Source: Cyanobacteria bacterium REEB417 (GTDB lineage: Bacteria; Cyanobacteriota; Cyanobacteriia; PCC-6307; Cyanobiaceae). From it: a stretch of 64,000 nt of DNA. A model generated the notes under the pieces. The model was not told where the DNA came from and did no database searches. It worked only from the letters and a program-made list of their open reading frames with translations. The stretch lies in NCBI GenBank assembly GCA_018970945.1, contig JAGWVJ010000002.1:62001-126000 (forward strand). The letters are read 5' to 3'. The translations under genes and the position numbers were made by a program. This document shows positions 62,300-64,000 of the stretch, one piece after another. Numbering within the stretch: position 1 is the first letter of the stretch; each line of letters begins with the position of its first letter.

Positions 62300-63727
62300 C
62301 TAAGGCGGAGGCAGCAGTGGTGGCGGAGGTGCGCCTGGTGTGGTGACAACCCTGAAGGATGCCTCGGGCTGGGTCATGGCTGGTGGTTCCTCGCGCAGGG
62401 GCGGGTGCTGGCTGGCACCTTGCTGATTCGTGGCAGGCTCCTCGAACGGCAGCGCATGTCCCTCGGGCAGCACCAATGGTGGCGGCAGATCGGGCGGCAG
62501 CACCACGGTGTCGCCGCCGTTAACGCGGGCCTCGGGGTCAACGCTCTGTTCGGCCTGGCGTTGGCGCAGGGCCAGGGGATCGGCGCTGATCGGCGGTTCG
62601 CGCAGCGGTGACCCGCGCCGCGCCAGTTTGGCGCCGCTGCCGGGCTTGGGCGCCCAGATCAGGCGCGCGATCGGTTCCACGCCCTGTTCCATCAACCGGT
62701 TGAAGCCGGCGAGGGCGCGGTCGAGAAGCTGGCTGCCCAGCGTCTGCCCACAGCGCAGGGGGTTGCTGCAGGGGCCTTCGGCCGCCCTGGCGCTGAGCCC
62801 GGTCAGCAGCGATCCCTGCAGGGGCTGAGCGCGGTGGCTCAGGCGCAGCATGTAAGGCACGTGCACAAAACTGGTGGCGCCGCCGCTGATCCAGTTGGCG
62901 TCCTCCTGACTGAAGCCCTTGATCCCCGGAATGATGAAGCGGCTCTTGGAGGCATGGTCGGGCATGTAGGCCGCCTGCAAACCGCGTCGACGGGCCAGCG
63001 ATCGTGTCTGCTCCAGCGTCAGGCCTTCACGGCTCATCAACACCTCGATCCGGCCGTCGCGACGCAGACCGATCAGCATGCGGATCCGCGGAAGGTAATA
63101 GCGGATCTGCTGGCCCATGCTGATGCTGTAGGCCCCGCGGTAGCTGGAGGGCGGTTGCTCAAGGTCGTTGTAGATGCTGTGCAGTCCACCGATGAAGGTG
63201 TCAAACCGCTGGGCCCGGGCCGGCGTCAGTTCTCCGTAGCCGAATTCCACCCCGCCATCACGCCGCACGCCGACAAAGGCCCTCTGACGCGCGGCGGTGC
63301 GGTTGCGACCCCGCCAGATGCGATCGCCGAGCTTGAGATCACCCAGTGGCACCGTGATCTCACGGCCGCTGGCATCGACATGGCGCTCATACATGGGGCC
63401 CGAGACAAAGCCCAGGGCGCTGCGATCGGCATAGGCCTGCTGTTCCTTGTCCCAGCCCTCGAGCAGGTCAACGCGCACCTTGCGCGGATCGAAGTCGAGG
63501 GCATAGACCTCGTTGTCAGACAGCAGGCGAAAGGGCTTGCCGTCGGCGGCGGTGAGCAGGTCGTCGACGCTGGCTGTCCGTTGTTCGGGTAGCGGCGGCG
63601 CGATGGCGATCAGGAAGGCCAGAAAGCCCATTGGCAACGCCACCGTGAGGCTGCGTTTGCGGCGCCACAGGGGCCGCTTCAGGCGGCCAGCTGGGGCGTC
63701 ACTGGAGGCGGTGATGGCTGATTCCAC
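62300..63727 (-). CDS. Conserved membrane-anchored exported protein, unknown
   Basis: 475 residues. A basic stretch then one hydrophobic segment (MGFLAFLIAIAPPLP, about residues 33-47) anchors or exports the protein. The body has GDLKLGDRIWRGRNRTAARQ, FVGVRRDGGVEFGYGELTPA, RYYLPRIRMLIGLRRDGRIE, AYMPDHASKSRFIIPGIKG and DANWISGGATSFVHVPYMLR. The GxxxG...GYGEL and GGATSF patterns are vaguely reminiscent of phosphodiester glycosidase (NAGPA-like) domains, but I do not claim it. The last 120 residues are Pro-rich and disordered. Its 5' end overlaps the PdeM-like gene by 49 bp. Confidence 0.8.
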   Translation of the reverse strand: MESAITASSDAPAGRLKRPLWRRKRSLTVALPMGFLAFLIAIAPPLPEQRTASVDDLLTAADGKPFRLLSDNEVYALDFDPRKVRVDLLEGWDKEQQAYADRSALGFVSGPMYERHVDASGREITVPLGDLKLGDRIWRGRNRTAARQRAFVGVRRDGGVEFGYGELTPARAQRFDTFIGGLHSIYNDLEQPPSSYRGAYSISMGQQIRYYLPRIRMLIGLRRDGRIEVLMSREGLTLEQTRSLARRRGLQAAYMPDHASKSRFIIPGIKGFSQEDANWISGGATSFVHVPYMLRLSHRAQPLQGSLLTGLSARAAEGPCSNPLRCGQTLGSQLLDRALAGFNRLMEQGVEPIARLIWAPKPGSGAKLARRGSPLREPPISADPLALRQRQAEQSVDPEARVNGGDTVVLPPDLPPPLVLPEGHALPFEEPATNQQGASQHPPLREEPPAMTQPEASFRVVTTPGAPPPPLLPPP

Positions 63728-64000
63728 GCAACGATCGCCCCGTCGGCCACCAGCCAGAGGTGATCACCCTGGCTGCAGGCATGGCCTCCCGTCAAGCGAC
63801 CAAACGACGGCAGAGCCAGGCGCTGTTGCTGCTGGTCAAGGCTGAAGCAGGGAGTGCGAACCCGGCTGTTGCCCTTGCCCAGAACCGCCACGGGATGCAG
63901 GTGGCCACAAAGGTTGAGGGCCCCTGTGCGTGGATCGGGCTCATGGCTCAACCACCAGGGCCCCAGGGGTTGGGCCGGCTCCTGTTTGATGCCGCCGATC
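63679..64000 (-). CDS. PdeM-like metallophosphoesterase, C-terminal part
   Basis: The frame enters from the right edge (GGIKQEPAQPLGPWWLSHEP upstream of the first in-window ATG), so the N-terminus is missing. The visible C-terminal part contains LNLCGHLHPVAVLGKGNSRV, then PCFSLDQQQQRLALPSFGRL and a TGGHACSQG region. GHxHP is the last metal-binding motif of calcineurin-like phosphoesterases, and the LPSFG.LTGG end matches the PdeM type found with DNA ligase-helicase repair genes. Those partners would lie outside the window. Confidence 0.78.
   Translation of the reverse strand, partial: IGGIKQEPAQPLGPWWLSHEPDPRTGALNLCGHLHPVAVLGKGNSRVRTPCFSLDQQQQRLALPSFGRLTGGHACSQGDHLWLVADGAIVAWNQPSPPPVTPQLAA

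Noticed and set aside
1-64000. tRNA or rRNA genes, CRISPR arrays, integrases, transposases, toxin-antitoxin pairs, prophage genes
   Set aside because: I looked for T-loop/acceptor patterns, regular spacer repeats and the usual protein motifs and saw none.

Overview
The window is a gene-dense, GC-rich stretch of a cyanobacterial chromosome. Three things mark it as cyanobacterial: photosystem and chlorophyll genes (Psb30, an AcsF-type cyclase, a photosystem I accumulation factor), Calvin-cycle and photorespiration genes (phosphoribulokinase, class II aldolase, a CbbY-like phosphatase, plant-type glycerate kinase), and many families found almost only in cyanobacteria (DUF2996, DUF3598, DUF3685/Ycf55, DUF3727, DUF6464, DUF6737, Ycf20, cyAbrB, UPF0182). 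The phosphoribulokinase is of the proteobacterial class, which fits an alpha-cyanobacterium. High GC together with enriched HIP1 octamers (GCGATCGC) points to a freshwater or brackish Cyanobium/Synechococcus-like picocyanobacterium rather than an oceanic strain. I see no tRNA, rRNA, CRISPR array, insertion sequence, integrase or prophage gene.

Layout. 1-2.8 kb: an ABC transporter of the phosphonate/phosphite/selenate type, cut by the left edge, with two tiny membrane ORFs inside the operon. 2.8-8.7 kb: aspartate aminotransferase, family-4 uracil-DNA glycosylase, IspG, a CtpA-type protease and small cyanobacterial proteins. 8.7-16.2 kb: Mfd, a putative HExxH protein, a TerC exporter and hypotheticals. 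16.3-25.3 kb, mostly minus strand: Fmt, the TldE/TldD pair, AcsF, DUF2996, UbiX and an RNase R-like protein whose catalytic aspartates are missing. 25.5-31.1 kb: a two-gene manganese exporter with a YkgJ protein, Psb30, RecJ, a CbbY-Ycf20-glycerate kinase cluster and L32. 31.2-38.8 kb: FtsH, a bicupin, a MoaD-like carrier, threonine synthase and UPF0182. 38.8-46.2 kb: aldolase, a short gene with a strong Shine-Dalgarno, an oxidoreductase-secreted protein-AccD operon, PilD, phosphoribulokinase and LeuB. 46.6-52.7 kb: LpxD, ProB, YqeG, DUF3727, RuvX, a GNAT-like protein and a CofE-like ligase. 52.8-64 kb: PIN-PhoH ATPase, cyAbrB, FumC, PSI accumulation factor, DUF3685, a Fur-family regulator, HisA, a CSP41-like protein, PgsA, a CBS-domain protein, a conserved exported protein and the end of a PdeM-like phosphoesterase.

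Most of the content is core metabolism and housekeeping. The features I could not explain from known families are the RNase R-like protein with a destroyed active site, three intergenic tandem arrays with exact 11-, 15- and 18-bp phasing, the threonine synthase-sulfur carrier-bicupin cluster, and several very small genes with good translation or termination signals. No clear defence or mobile island is present. Start codons, promoters and repeat counts come from reading the sequence by eye; family names rest on remembered motifs, not on searches.
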